Shown here piece after piece: positions 5,939 to 14,742 of a stretch of 16,273 nt of DNA. This stretch comes from Candidatus Rifleibacteriota bacterium (GTDB lineage Bacteria; Riflebacteria; Ozemobacteria; Ozemobacterales; Ozemobacteraceae), in assembly GCA_022704885.1 (NCBI GenBank), contig JAKJFO010000084.1, positions 1-16,273 on the forward strand, given 5' to 3'. The translations under genes and the position numbers were made by a program. Numbering within the stretch: position 1 is the stretch's first letter; each line of letters begins with the position of its first letter. The notes below the pieces were generated by a model. It searched no databases and was not told where the DNA came from. It saw only the letters and a program-made list of their open reading frames with translations.

Positions 5939-7384
5939 TTAATCCAGATCTGGTTTGATGCCGACTTCTGGTTGCGTGTCGGGTAAATATGCCGATGGGC
6001 TGCCAGGCAGAGCAAAATTCAGAATGATCGCCACCAGTCCACCGGCAATGATGCCAGAACTCATGATGCCATGCAGCCAGACCGGCATGGCCTTGACCAG
6101 TCCGGGTTCAAAACTGACACCAAGTCCGGTAGCCAGCGAAACGGCGAGAATCAGAGTGCCGCGCCGGTCAATTACCTGTGAGGCAATTATTCTGATGCCG
6201 GAAGATGCGACAGTGCCAAACATCAAAAAGGTGGCACCACCTAGAACAGCAGCCGGCATCAGAGCGGCAAGGGCGGCCACATAAGGAATCAGTCCAAGAA
6301 CGACCAGAATGGCCGAAACAAAATATCCGACATGACGGCTGGCAACGCCGGTAAGTTGGATTATTCCGTTGTTCTGACTGAAAGTCGTATTTGGAAATGT
6401 GTTAAAAACTGCGGCCAGCATCGAGTTGAAGCCATCTCCAAGAACTCCGGCGGAAACGCGCTCAAGGTATAGATCACCTTCGATCGGTTCGCCAGAAACC
6501 AGAGATGTGGCGGTGATATCACCGATCGTCTCTACCATGGTCACCAGATACAAGAGCGAAATACCCAGAAACACCGAAAAATCGAACTGAAAGCCGTATT
6601 TAAAAGGCACCGGCACAGCTATCAGACTGGTCTGCGCCAGCGAAGAAAAGTCGACCTTTCCCATGAATGCCGCTACAATGTAACCTGCCAGCAGGCCGAC
6701 GAATATCGAGCTCATACGCACCCACCTGTTATTGAAGCTGTTCAACACAAGGATCGTCACGATCACCAGACCGGCCAGCATCAGATTCTGACGAACGACC
6801 GCTGCATCGATTGCGCCGGCAAAAAAGCCTTCGAGAACCGGCTGGCCGCCAGCGCAGCTCTTCATTGCTGAAGCGATAAGCGTCATGCCGATCAAAGTTA
6901 CCACCACGCCACTTACAAGTGGCGTAATAAGCATGCGCAAGGGCTTGATGAATCGGCTGCAGATGATCTCGATGAAAGAACCGACAAAACTGAGACCGAA
7001 TAGCAGCGGCAAAACCGTTTCAGGGGCTGCACCGGCTGAAAGCTTCGACTGACCGGCAGCGATAAGCACTCCGATAAAGGCAAAACTGGTTCCCTGAATG
7101 CTTAACAGACCCGATCCAACCGGACCGATACGCCTGACCTGAATGAAAGTGGCAATTCCTGAGATAAACAACGACATGCTGACAATATAGCCGGTATCTG
7201 CGAGATTGATGCCAAGAACGCTGCAGATAATCAGCGCCGGGGTCATGATCGAGACGGCTATCGCCAACAGATGCTGCAGTGCTGCAAACAACGCTTCCAT
7301 GAAGGGTGGGCGGTCATGAACGCCGTAAATAAGACTGTTTCGCACTGCCTCGCTGTTATTGTTCTGCAAAGTTTTATCTCCCAT
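5939..7384 (-). CDS. NCS2 family xanthine/uric acid-type permease
   Basis: A 481-residue inner-membrane nucleobase transporter of the NCS2/NAT family, with the length and hydrophobic pattern of about 14 membrane segments. The NAT signature QNNGIIQLTG (residues about 337-346) is of the xanthine/urate type seen in E. coli XanQ and XanP; uracil permeases differ here. A conserved QH pair sits in the first membrane segment (about 37-38). The TM8 motif with its conserved Glu (VETIGDITATS, Glu about 285) is also present. It should carry out proton-coupled purine uptake. ATG 7384 is preferred to the in-frame TTG at 7402, although neither has a convincing ribosome binding site. The stop lies only 13 bp from the stop of the convergent secreted-protein gene, with no terminator hairpin between them. 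No purine catabolism gene is nearby. Confidence 0.9.
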   Translation of the reverse strand: MGDKTLQNNNSEAVRNSLIYGVHDRPPFMEALFAALQHLLAIAVSIMTPALIICSVLGINLADTGYIVSMSLFISGIATFIQVRRIGPVGSGLLSIQGTSFAFIGVLIAAGQSKLSAGAAPETVLPLLFGLSFVGSFIEIICSRFIKPLRMLITPLVSGVVVTLIGMTLIASAMKSCAGGQPVLEGFFAGAIDAAVVRQNLMLAGLVIVTILVLNSFNNRWVRMSSIFVGLLAGYIVAAFMGKVDFSSLAQTSLIAVPVPFKYGFQFDFSVFLGISLLYLVTMVETIGDITATSLVSGEPIEGDLYLERVSAGVLGDGFNSMLAAVFNTFPNTTFSQNNGIIQLTGVASRHVGYFVSAILVVLGLIPYVAALAALMPAAVLGGATFLMFGTVASSGIRIIASQVIDRRGTLILAVSLATGLGVSFEPGLVKAMPVWLHGIMSSGIIAGGLVAIILNFALPGSPSAYLPDTQPEVGIKPDLD

Positions 7385-7445
7385 TAAAAGCGGAATACAC
7401 AAGGCCCGGCCGGCCTAACGACTCACCGGGCGTCACTGCGTTCAT

Positions 7446-7451
7446 AATATA
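7446..7451 (-). promoter_or_regulatory. Weak promoter-like -10 for the permease gene
   Basis: On the minus strand TATATT (7446-7451) lies 17 bp after a poor -35-like CTGAAA, within the only noncoding space upstream of the permease. The leader would be about 60 nt. No purine riboswitch core was recognised. Confidence 0.25.
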
Positions 7452-7485
7452 CCTGAACTGCGATTTTTTCAGCTGCAATCTTTTC

Positions 7486-7515
7486 AAAAAAAAGCCGTGC
7501 CACAAATGGCACGGC
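7486..7515 (-). terminator. Rho-independent terminator of the pilin-like operon
   Basis: Minus-strand reading gives a perfect 9-bp stem (GCCGTGCCA/TGGCACGGC, 7494-7502 and 7507-7515) with a 4-nt loop. Eight U follow, from the A-run at 7486-7493. It begins 25 bp after the stop of the 1362-residue gene and closes the operon. Confidence 0.93.
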
Positions 7516-7540
7516 CTGATTCTGAGAACGGCAAAAAGCC

Positions 7541-10500
7541 TTATCTCTGGCCTTTATCGATAACTCTCACATCGAGAGATGTATTGTAGATTTCGAAGAT
7601 CAGGTTGTTGAAAATGCGGATGCGATGCTTTTTGGGATAGGTTGCAGCTGGATTGTATGGCGCCTGATAATATACCGGGTTGGTCGGCAGGCCGACAGCC
7701 TTGTCACTTATCTGACCGCTGATTGCCCAGGTTTCACGACCGCCACCGGCATCCATACGGAAGATGCGACGATGCACCGGTGCACTGATGTCATCGAGAG
7801 ACCCGGCTGCCGGCTCTATCTTCTGCAGCCTGAACCAGTCCAGCCCCAGTGCACTGCTGGCAGTTATGTTATCAATGCCACCCATGGCAAAGGTGATCGG
7901 CGAGTCAACCTCAAGTTCCTGACCAGGTGTTTCCTGCAACCTGGCCAGCATCGGGCTGACCAGCGTATTGCCGACATTAACGCTGCCAAGATTCGAAGGC
8001 GTCGGACTGCCGCTCCAGATCTCGTTATCATTGACAAAAACGTAGTCTGAGAACAGACCGAAAACCGAAGAATCTGGCGCATAACGGGTGATGTCATGCT
8101 TTTCATCATGAACGGTAATGATGAGATTCGGGCGCCTGGTATCGATAAGCAGAATTTCACCAAGTTTGAAATAAGGCGACGTAGCGACCTGGTTGCCACT
8201 TGTGTCACGAATTGCCGAAATGCCGAAGAACAACGGATCCATTTCAAGATCGGCCGGTGTCAGATCAGCAACGATTTCGCTCGGACTTTTTCGATGAATC
8301 GCCTTATGCTGCGGCATGCGCCGGGCAAAGTCATTTTTGTCGACCTTGATACGATAGACCGACCCGAAATTCAGCGGTTCAACGGTTATTCTTGCTGCAG
8401 CGAAAGAAAGCGGGTAATCCTGCAGTTCAGAAACTGAGTTGATGCCAGCAGCCTGATAAGTAGCGCTTGCCGTCTGAACTCCAAGAGAATGCTTTCTTAC
8501 CGAAGCAGGTCTTACCCAGTTCAAAAAAGCCATCGGGTTATTGTCGGGCACCGAAATGATGATTTCGTTAGGATTAGGAGTCTTACCATCAACTGAATTG
8601 TAGATATAACCAAGGTTTTCGGCATAGAGATATTTGTGCGAAGTCTCTGCCAGTTCGATCTGTGGCGGCTTCATATCTTTTACCAGAACTTTGACCAGAC
8701 CGGTAAGTACTATATCCTTGCTTCTCGGTTCAGGGTCACCCGGCACTGCAATCAGATTACCCAGAGCGTCGAGTTCGTAGGTAATCGGAACGGTCTCCCA
8801 CAGGATCTGGCGTTTCATTGCGCAGCGCAGTTCATACAGACCGGGATCGGAAGGTATTTTAAAGGCGTCTTTCCACTGATCCGGGCCGTCAGCAATGCTA
8901 ACACCGGTTTTGATAGTGAACTGATTATCACTCGTCGACGGGAAAGCCGGATCGATCTGCGCGATACTCTGTATCTTCCCTGAGCCGATCGTCTGCGTCT
9001 GGTCTGGCGGAACGTAATACTTGCCGAAGTTCAGGTTGTTGGGATCAATGATACGTGCGCTCCAGTTTGCCTGTACCGATGCTTCGAGCCAGCGTTTGGA
9101 ACCCGGTTTCATTCTTGCATCGCCGGGATGCGGCGGCTCTATACTGCGTATTGCCTTGACCAGCTGGCTGGCGTTCTTGTCATCGACCATCCAGTTTTCG
9201 GTTTTCAGTTCATCGGTAACAAAATAATTACCAAACGCGCCACCTTCAGAGGCGTCACTCTCTACCCACGTTCCGGCGCTGCTCTGGCGCCGGATGCGGA
9301 TATTCGCAACGGTTTCCATTGCCGGCATGGCACCTTTTACGACGACGTGCATTTTGGCTATAGTTGTGCCATCTGCTGCCTTACCCATGGCCAGAGTTCC
9401 GTCGTTAGGCCTGAGAACGGATGAAAGCGAAGCGACTGTTGAGCCATACAGAAGCGCATCGGTGTCATACCACTGATATGCTGCCGACAACTCGATATCG
9501 TATTCACCATAATCAAACGACGCGAAAATATAGGGACGATAGTAGTCGGCGTCAACACCTCGCTCATAGATCAACAGGCGATCTGGCAAGGTCTGGTTGG
9601 CCGCATTGACGGTCTGGTAGATGCGCCAGGTATATTTGACACATTCGGTATTGTCGCTGCCCAGCACACGCAGGGTCGAAACAAAGCCGCCGACGAAGCC
9701 GTTTGGCACGCCTATTTCACCAGAATGACGATCGATGCGGCGAAAACGCTCTTCAACAGCCAGATCGGTATAAACGCGCTGGTTTACCTTACCGTTATGC
9801 AGCGGATAATTTTCGACTTCGAACTTGTAGGTCAAAGTCGGAGAGAGGTTGCCAGAACTTTCGGCAATCTTATAATCGCCTGACCCGCCATCTTTATACG
9901 GACCGTTGATGTCAACCTTAGCGACTCTTTCACCTCTCAATTCAGGCGGTGTAGCAACGTTAACAACAGCCATTTCGGTGCGAGAAGCGTTTCCGATAGA
10001 GGAAAATGTCAGGTATGGGTCAGCCAGTTTTTTCCAGAAACTGGTATCGGCCAGGTCTGAGGCAGCAGTATATGGTTCATATTGTATATTCTGGTCATAC
10101 AACCGGTAGCCGATCAGCAGATTACCTTCTTCAGACTGCACGCCGCTGATGTCTTTCTTGAATACTGTCTTATAAATATTCTGACGGTATTTAACCGTTC
10201 CTGGTCTGATTGTTCCGCTGACAGAACCCCACACAACCGAAGAACGCATCGGGAAAGTGAAGCTGAGATGACTGGCCGGCACCCGGTGCGACTTGGTATA
10301 GAACAGGTTACCGTGACCGTCAGTGGCAATGTCATCGAGATCATTGCCCAGGCCGGCATGAATCACGACCTTCTCGATCTTCTTCGCGGCAAGAGTGTCG
10401 CCCGGCACTATCGGCAGACCTTCATCGCGCTCGATCTGGTAAACGCGGCCGGTATTGCGGTCATAAAAGAACACGGTGCCGCCCTTCATGTACCACTGGT

Positions 10501-11629
10501 CAGACACTGTCGAGCCGCCGTAGTTAATCGACACCGGGTAACCATAATAGGTGCTCAACCAGTTGTCTGCAACCGCCTTGCCGAGAACGTAAACATAGTC
10601 TTCGCTGTTGCTTTTCATCGATACGCCGATATTGACGGAAGTGGTATCGAACATAGTGCCGATTACCGGGTAACTGGTATGTCTCACCCCGTCGATATCG
10701 AGATAAGCCTCGGTACCACCGATCTTACGCGCATAAAAATATGACTTTGAAAAGCGGTTGAACACCATCGCGGTATGCCATTTATCGGCCGGCAGCGGAA
10801 CTACACTCTGGGCGATACCACACCCGTCGAAGCAGCCGTTGCGGATGTTGCGCTTGATATCTACCTCAAACGACTCAGCTACTTTCGGGCCGCGTGGCGG
10901 TGTGCCGGGGCCGTCACCAGGTTTCCAGGTGTGGCGATAATATTCGTGATACAGACGTTTTTCGACGTCACTGTACATTTTCCAGGAATTCGATTTATAG
11001 AAATTAGGATTAGGGTTCTGGAAAGGATGTGGATTGGTTTCGTGTGGCGCCATCCAGCCGCCAGGGGCCGGCCAGCCAAGAGCCGCCGGCGACGTGCAGT
11101 GATACCACTGACCGCCAGGGATCTTCATCAGCTTAAATCCGGAATCACCACCAACGGCATCATTGATGATAGACCATTTGTCAGCTGCATGCAGATGGCG
11201 TTCGCAGGGAAAATGACCAATACTACCGCCGATTCGGCTTGAGCCGTTGAGCTGGTTGATACATCGATGCCACCAGGCCTGACCGGTGTAATAACCGCTG
11301 GTCTGCTTCCAGTTAACGACCTTTTCCTGTGGTCCAGTATAGCTGACCCAGGGGTTGTCTTTCTTTTCTGAAAAGGTATTCAGATGCAGGTTGAGATTGA
11401 CACCGATACCATACGTCAGCCCGGGATAAAAAAGCTTCTCGGGATCGCCGCTGGGAGTTCGATTAATCTGATACACTCCGTCGAGCGGATCTTGAACATA
11501 GTTATCATCAGAAACCAGCAGGAAAGCAATGCCGTTCCTCTCATATAGAGGATCCAGCGCATGCACTACGGCCGGGTTGCTCAAACACACCAGCAACAGG
11601 GCAAATAAAACAGTGCAGAACTTTCTCAT
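7541..11629 (-). CDS. Giant secreted protein at the PilY1 position of a pilin-like operon
   Basis: A 1362-residue exported protein with a signal peptide cut near Ala24 (AVVHA/LDP). Residues about 30-450 contain propeller-like strand motifs (GVYQINRTPSG; GTVFFYDRNTGRVYQIERDE; DDIATDGHGNLFYTKSH). They also hold five cysteines (123, 142, 178, 266, 270) that could form disulfides in the periplasm or outside. The rest is beta-rich and Ig- or PKD-like, for example FDYGEYDIELSAAYQWYD (about 705-722) and VKDMKPPQIEL (about 983-993), and ends without a membrane anchor. I recognise no named family. As last gene after PilV/PilX/PilW-like genes it has the place of pilY1, whose product is a large pilus-tip adhesin with a C-terminal propeller. 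Here the propeller-like part is N-terminal, so homology to PilY1 is not shown. SD GGAGG lies 7 nt before the ATG; the gap from the upstream gene is 29 bp. Confidence 0.8.
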   Translation of the reverse strand: MRKFCTVLFALLLVCLSNPAVVHALDPLYERNGIAFLLVSDDNYVQDPLDGVYQINRTPSGDPEKLFYPGLTYGIGVNLNLHLNTFSEKKDNPWVSYTGPQEKVVNWKQTSGYYTGQAWWHRCINQLNGSSRIGGSIGHFPCERHLHAADKWSIINDAVGGDSGFKLMKIPGGQWYHCTSPAALGWPAPGGWMAPHETNPHPFQNPNPNFYKSNSWKMYSDVEKRLYHEYYRHTWKPGDGPGTPPRGPKVAESFEVDIKRNIRNGCFDGCGIAQSVVPLPADKWHTAMVFNRFSKSYFYARKIGGTEAYLDIDGVRHTSYPVIGTMFDTTSVNIGVSMKSNSEDYVYVLGKAVADNWLSTYYGYPVSINYGGSTVSDQWYMKGGTVFFYDRNTGRVYQIERDEGLPIVPGDTLAAKKIEKVVIHAGLGNDLDDIATDGHGNLFYTKSHRVPASHLSFTFPMRSSVVWGSVSGTIRPGTVKYRQNIYKTVFKKDISGVQSEEGNLLIGYRLYDQNIQYEPYTAASDLADTSFWKKLADPYLTFSSIGNASRTEMAVVNVATPPELRGERVAKVDINGPYKDGGSGDYKIAESSGNLSPTLTYKFEVENYPLHNGKVNQRVYTDLAVEERFRRIDRHSGEIGVPNGFVGGFVSTLRVLGSDNTECVKYTWRIYQTVNAANQTLPDRLLIYERGVDADYYRPYIFASFDYGEYDIELSAAYQWYDTDALLYGSTVASLSSVLRPNDGTLAMGKAADGTTIAKMHVVVKGAMPAMETVANIRIRRQSSAGTWVESDASEGGAFGNYFVTDELKTENWMVDDKNASQLVKAIRSIEPPHPGDARMKPGSKRWLEASVQANWSARIIDPNNLNFGKYYVPPDQTQTIGSGKIQSIAQIDPAFPSTSDNQFTIKTGVSIADGPDQWKDAFKIPSDPGLYELRCAMKRQILWETVPITYELDALGNLIAVPGDPEPRSKDIVLTGLVKVLVKDMKPPQIELAETSHKYLYAENLGYIYNSVDGKTPNPNEIIISVPDNNPMAFLNWVRPASVRKHSLGVQTASATYQAAGINSVSELQDYPLSFAAARITVEPLNFGSVYRIKVDKNDFARRMPQHKAIHRKSPSEIVADLTPADLEMDPLFFGISAIRDTSGNQVATSPYFKLGEILLIDTRRPNLIITVHDEKHDITRYAPDSSVFGLFSDYVFVNDNEIWSGSPTPSNLGSVNVGNTLVSPMLARLQETPGQELEVDSPITFAMGGIDNITASSALGLDWFRLQKIEPAAGSLDDISAPVHRRIFRMDAGGGRETWAISGQISDKAVGLPTNPVYYQAPYNPAATYPKKHRIRIFNNLIFEIYNTSLDVRVIDKGQR

Positions 11630-11658
11630 GTCGTCACCTCCAAGATATTCCTGCCGGC

Positions 11659-12672
11659 TCAGTAGACCCGCATCTCCCTGAGCACCTGCGCGATCAGTCC
11701 GCGATTTGCCTCGCTGACCTTGTATTGATACAGAAGATAATTTACCGTTTCGATCGTGATGGATGTGCCACCCACAATAACTCTCGGAACAATGTCAGGT
11801 TCGACGAGTCGAAGACCAGAACGGGCATGAACCGTTCGTCTGAGACTGCCTACACGGTTACGCAAAAAGTTGTCGCGAAGCTGTTCGCGATATTCAGGAT
11901 TAGGTGCGTCCTGCGGCGGCGGTTCAGGACTTTCTACCAGCAGGCGCTTGTAGAGTTCCATCTCCTGATCGCTGCTGCGGGCAAGCAATGCCGGATCAAG
12001 CGAATGAACCGGTTTGTTCGGGGCGGGCCAGCCCATGCCGGCACTGTTCATGACCATGCTGCAGTTTTTTGTGCGCATCACATAGGTGGCAGCATTCATT
12101 ATATCCTGCTGTATCAGTGCAAACTGTTGCCTGGTCTCTTCTTTTGTCGTGTAACGCGGCGATTCAATGAGCTCTTCGATGTGTTCATACTCAATCAAAG
12201 CCTGGTCAAGGGCCTTTTGGGCTTCAAGGCTTTCGCGCTGAAATTTTTCTTCGTATTCACGAATCTGGGCTCCATAATCGACACGGGCCAGTCTTGCCTT
12301 GTCTTCGGCTTTATCTGAGGTACGCAATTGATCGAATCTGGTCGCCAACGAACTGATGGTCGAATGATTTCGCTCTGCCAGCCGGTTAAGAGCTGAGCGC
12401 AGTCGTTCGACCTTACTTCTGGCCGATGCCAGATCTTTTTCGTGGCTGGTCTGCAGGGCCTTGATTTCGGCTCCTGCCTTGATCAGCCAGGCTTCGTATT
12501 CTTTTTCGCTGATCAACAGGGGAGCTTTTTCGAAAGCGCCGCGCTCAAAACGGTAATTACTCATCAGAGGATGCAGAATAAAGGTGACCGGGTAATCCAG
12601 CGTCGCTACGTTCTGCGCAAAAGCAGAACCAGTGATCAGACATAACATCAACAAAAGCTTCATCACTCTCAT
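11659..12672 (-). CDS. OmpH/Skp-like periplasmic coiled-coil protein A
   Basis: A 337-residue protein with signal peptide (cut near Ala19, GSAFA/QNV). Its N-terminal strand ends in a HP motif (VATLDYPVTFILHP), followed by a long charged coiled coil (about 55-170) and a second helix-strand unit (IMNAATYVMRTKNCSMVM, 191-208). This is the order of the OmpH/Skp family, whose trimeric jellyfish-like chaperones hold unfolded outer-membrane proteins; Skp itself has about 160 residues, so this one is about twice as long. The extra C-terminal part (about 220-337) aligns by eye with that of the next upstream gene. It carries GWPAP (214-218), a motif also found in the giant protein. ATG 12672 is chosen because it begins the signal peptide and overlaps the upstream stop as ATGA; a GGAGGAG precedes it. 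Confidence 0.75.
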   Translation of the reverse strand: MRVMKLLLMLCLITGSAFAQNVATLDYPVTFILHPLMSNYRFERGAFEKAPLLISEKEYEAWLIKAGAEIKALQTSHEKDLASARSKVERLRSALNRLAERNHSTISSLATRFDQLRTSDKAEDKARLARVDYGAQIREYEEKFQRESLEAQKALDQALIEYEHIEELIESPRYTTKEETRQQFALIQQDIMNAATYVMRTKNCSMVMNSAGMGWPAPNKPVHSLDPALLARSSDQEMELYKRLLVESPEPPPQDAPNPEYREQLRDNFLRNRVGSLRRTVHARSGLRLVEPDIVPRVIVGGTSITIETVNYLLYQYKVSEANRGLIAQVLREMRVY

Positions 12673-13454
12673 TTTCGGGAAGCTCCTCCTTTGTGAGCAG
12701 GTCGTGTCAAAAGTTTTATGGCATCGGCAGTAATGTCGACCGAACTGGTAATTACCGGCCTGAGCAAATTCACTTGTGCGCCCAGACGTGGCGTGATGCG
12801 GTTCGCAGAAGAAACCCACCGTTTGATCAACTGAGGGTCTGCAGGATTGCCCTGGCGCAGGTGCTTCGAATATGCCTCTTCAATCCAGTCATCAGCAGTA
12901 ACTTCGTATGGCAGCGGAGCTGGCTCACTCAGCACCATCACGCAGCCGCGCGCTCTGGCAGCGTTGTTGACCGCAGCATTTACATCAGTCATGATCTGGT
13001 TTATCTCTGGCAATACCAGAGTTTCGATGGTTCGCCCGCCAAATTCCATGGCAGCAATGTTGGCGGCAATTTCGGCACGCACCCCTTCCAGTTCGCTATC
13101 GATCTGTTCCTTCTGCGCCCAGAAATCTTTTTCGGCCGCCTGTTTAGCTTTTGGGGAATCGGCAAGCGATTTTTCGAGGTCTGCCACCCCAGCGCTGACG
13201 CGGCTGTTGAGCTCCTGCAACCGGGCTTCGAGCTCACGCCCCTTTGTCTGCAGCTGCTCGATGGGAATCTGAGCGGAAGGCCCATCGGCAAAGCGATTAA
13301 CCGTAAAATCGAACTTGAGCATACGCGGGTGCGCCGCAATAACCTCGACATAGCGAACCGTACCGAAAGTGCTGGCTGAAACCGTTTCAGACAGCGCCAT
13401 CAGACAGATCAGCAGCATAAAAACCTGACATACTTTTCGGCTGCAAAACCTCAT
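12669..13454 (-). CDS. OmpH/Skp-like periplasmic coiled-coil protein B
   Basis: A 261-residue paralogue of protein A. The signal peptide runs to about Ala27 (SETVSA/STFG). Then come FGTVRYVEVIAAHPRM (a strand and HP motif matching A), a coiled coil (about 65-135) and VNNAARARGCVMVLSEPAP (162-180). The last is the counterpart of the conserved late helix-strand of OmpH proteins. The C-terminal end (LLRPVITSSVDITADAIKLL, about 230-249) resembles EPDIVPRVIVGGTSITIETV in A. Both therefore descend from one duplicated gene with a non-Skp C-terminal extension. ATG 13454 is preferred to the GTG at 13502: it starts the signal peptide and makes an ATGA overlap with the upstream gene. AAGGAG lies 13 nt upstream, rather far, so translational coupling is likely. 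The role may be chaperoning the exported giant protein or pilins; this is inference. Confidence 0.75.
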   Translation of the reverse strand: MRFCSRKVCQVFMLLICLMALSETVSASTFGTVRYVEVIAAHPRMLKFDFTVNRFADGPSAQIPIEQLQTKGRELEARLQELNSRVSAGVADLEKSLADSPKAKQAAEKDFWAQKEQIDSELEGVRAEIAANIAAMEFGGRTIETLVLPEINQIMTDVNAAVNNAARARGCVMVLSEPAPLPYEVTADDWIEEAYSKHLRQGNPADPQLIKRWVSSANRITPRLGAQVNLLRPVITSSVDITADAIKLLTRPAHKGGASRK

Positions 13455-14059
13455 TGAGCTGATAACACTCCTTCCGGGAGAACTGCTTCCTCTTCTGGCC
13501 ACGCAAATATCATACCCTGCCTGCCCCAGATGCGAAGATGCTTGAAATAAACAGGTGGCCAGGCCGAGGTCAAGGATAAATTCAAGGTCGAATCTATTTC
13601 GTCGACAAACTCGATCTTGCCGTCTTTCCTGTACACAACCACCTTTCCACTTACTGGCAGAGATACTTGAAAAACCAGCGTCTGCCAGCCTCCGGTCTGC
13701 AGAGCATCGCGAAATGCCCTGATCAGAACCGGAGAAGCATTGAGAATAACCCGGCCGGCCAGATCATCCTGCAATTTGTCGGCCATAAAGCCAAATACCG
13801 GCAGGACAGCACGAAACAGATGCGTATCGAACTCACCGGGCTTATTGCCTGAATCACTTGTGGTGACGCTTTCCCAGGTTGACGGCAAAGATAGACCCGG
13901 AATCAACGCCATATTGGCTGCCAGAACGATCACTCCTGGTGATACTGCAGGCACGTGAAAAGTTGTAAAAATTTCTTCCGGCAGCGAATTCGGATCACAG
14001 GCCGGTAAAATGGCTGGCAGCAAAACCAGACAAGCTACAAACAGGTATCTTAAAACCAT
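13451..14059 (-). CDS. Exported envelope protein, possible lipoprotein, function unknown
   Basis: A 202-residue protein with an N-terminal hydrophobic signal (MVLRYLFVACLVLLPAILPA) followed by Cys21. ILPAC is close to a lipobox, but Pro at -2 is unusual, so lipidation is uncertain. The mature part is mostly beta-predicted and Trp-containing (GGWQTLVFQVSLPVSGKVVV; LRIWGRQGMIFAWPEEE) and matches no family I know. Its start overlaps the end of the PilW-like gene by 10 nt. GGGAGG lies about 10 nt before the ATG; its stop overlaps the next start as ATGA. The location suggests a structural or assembly part of the same pilin-like machine; a pilotin-like lipoprotein is one option, without direct support. 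Confidence 0.65.
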   Translation of the reverse strand: MVLRYLFVACLVLLPAILPACDPNSLPEEIFTTFHVPAVSPGVIVLAANMALIPGLSLPSTWESVTTSDSGNKPGEFDTHLFRAVLPVFGFMADKLQDDLAGRVILNASPVLIRAFRDALQTGGWQTLVFQVSLPVSGKVVVYRKDGKIEFVDEIDSTLNLSLTSAWPPVYFKHLRIWGRQGMIFAWPEEEAVLPEGVLSAQ

Positions 14060-14742
14060 TCTATCGACACCTCCCGCAGCAGATTTGCCCTGACTTCCTG
14101 AACCATTCTGGTTTCATGATCCTGGCGGCGCATGGTAACTCTTATCAACAGCTGAATCTTGCCATCCACTGCCACAGACTGCACCTCGAACAGTTCAACA
14201 TCACGCAAGACCCTGGTGCTGCGCAAACTGGTTTCTGGCGCAGCAATAAAATCACCGCCGAGCGCCGGCGCCCAGGCCATCGCCTGCACCGGCATTGACG
14301 AGGGATCTACGTAGGTTCTCAGATGCAGTGAGCCATTTTCGGCGCTGAGAACGGCACCGACCCAGGTGCCAGGAAGGCGCTCAGGAGCCAGACTTGAATA
14401 AAGCGTACATGGCGTAAGCATATTAGCATAGCCCACGATGCCATTTACTCCGGCAATCGGCAGAGCCGCGTTGTTGGCGCCATTATGCAGACGTATCGGC
14501 AACTGCAAAGGCGGGTCGATGACGTTGTCACGAAAAACCAGCGCATTACCTGAAACTTCGAGAACTGTGCGCAATTCTTCGAGAAACATCTGAGCGTCTT
14601 TTTGAGCGCGTGTTTTCCAGGAACCGAGCAGAAAGCTCTGGCTGCCAGAGCGATACAGCTGAAAAACCCCGACCATGAACATACTCAAAATACCTGATGC
14701 AATGATGATTTCAATGAGAGTAAAGCCATTGCGCCTTTTCAT
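14050..14742 (-). CDS. PilW/GspJ-like prepilin
   Basis: A 230-residue protein with a canonical class III signal, MKRRNG/FTLIEIIIASGIL: basic leader, Gly before the cut, Phe+1 and Glu+5, then a hydrophobic helix to about residue 28. Length and position third in the cluster fit PilW or GspJ minor pseudopilins, which prime fibre assembly in the inner membrane after cleavage by the prepilin peptidase. The C-terminal domain is beta-rich with a single Cys. AGGAGG lies 8 nt before the ATG. The start overlaps the stop of the PilX-like gene (ATGA). Whether the machine is a type IV pilus or a type II secretion system cannot be decided here, because no ATPase, secretin or platform gene lies in the window. 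Confidence 0.85.
   Translation of the reverse strand: MKRRNGFTLIEIIIASGILSMFMVGVFQLYRSGSQSFLLGSWKTRAQKDAQMFLEELRTVLEVSGNALVFRDNVIDPPLQLPIRLHNGANNAALPIAGVNGIVGYANMLTPCTLYSSLAPERLPGTWVGAVLSAENGSLHLRTYVDPSSMPVQAMAWAPALGGDFIAAPETSLRSTRVLRDVELFEVQSVAVDGKIQLLIRVTMRRQDHETRMVQEVRANLLREVSIEWF

Noticed and set aside
7402..7418. GC-rich near-palindrome AGGCCCGGCCGGCCT before the permease
   Set aside because: Imperfect and without a U-run, so it is not a terminator. It could be an operator but nothing supports this.
7385..7485. Purine riboswitch upstream of the xanthine-type permease
   Set aside because: I found neither the conserved purine-aptamer junction nor a paired three-way helix. The region is only about 100 nt and is partly the neighbouring terminator.
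10082..10744. Plus-strand frame of 220 codons
   Set aside because: It is antisense to the giant secreted protein, without ribosome binding site or domain. The long frame follows from codon bias of the real gene.
11725..12318. Plus-strand frame of 197 codons
   Set aside because: Antisense to OmpH-like protein A; no ribosome binding site or recognisable domain.
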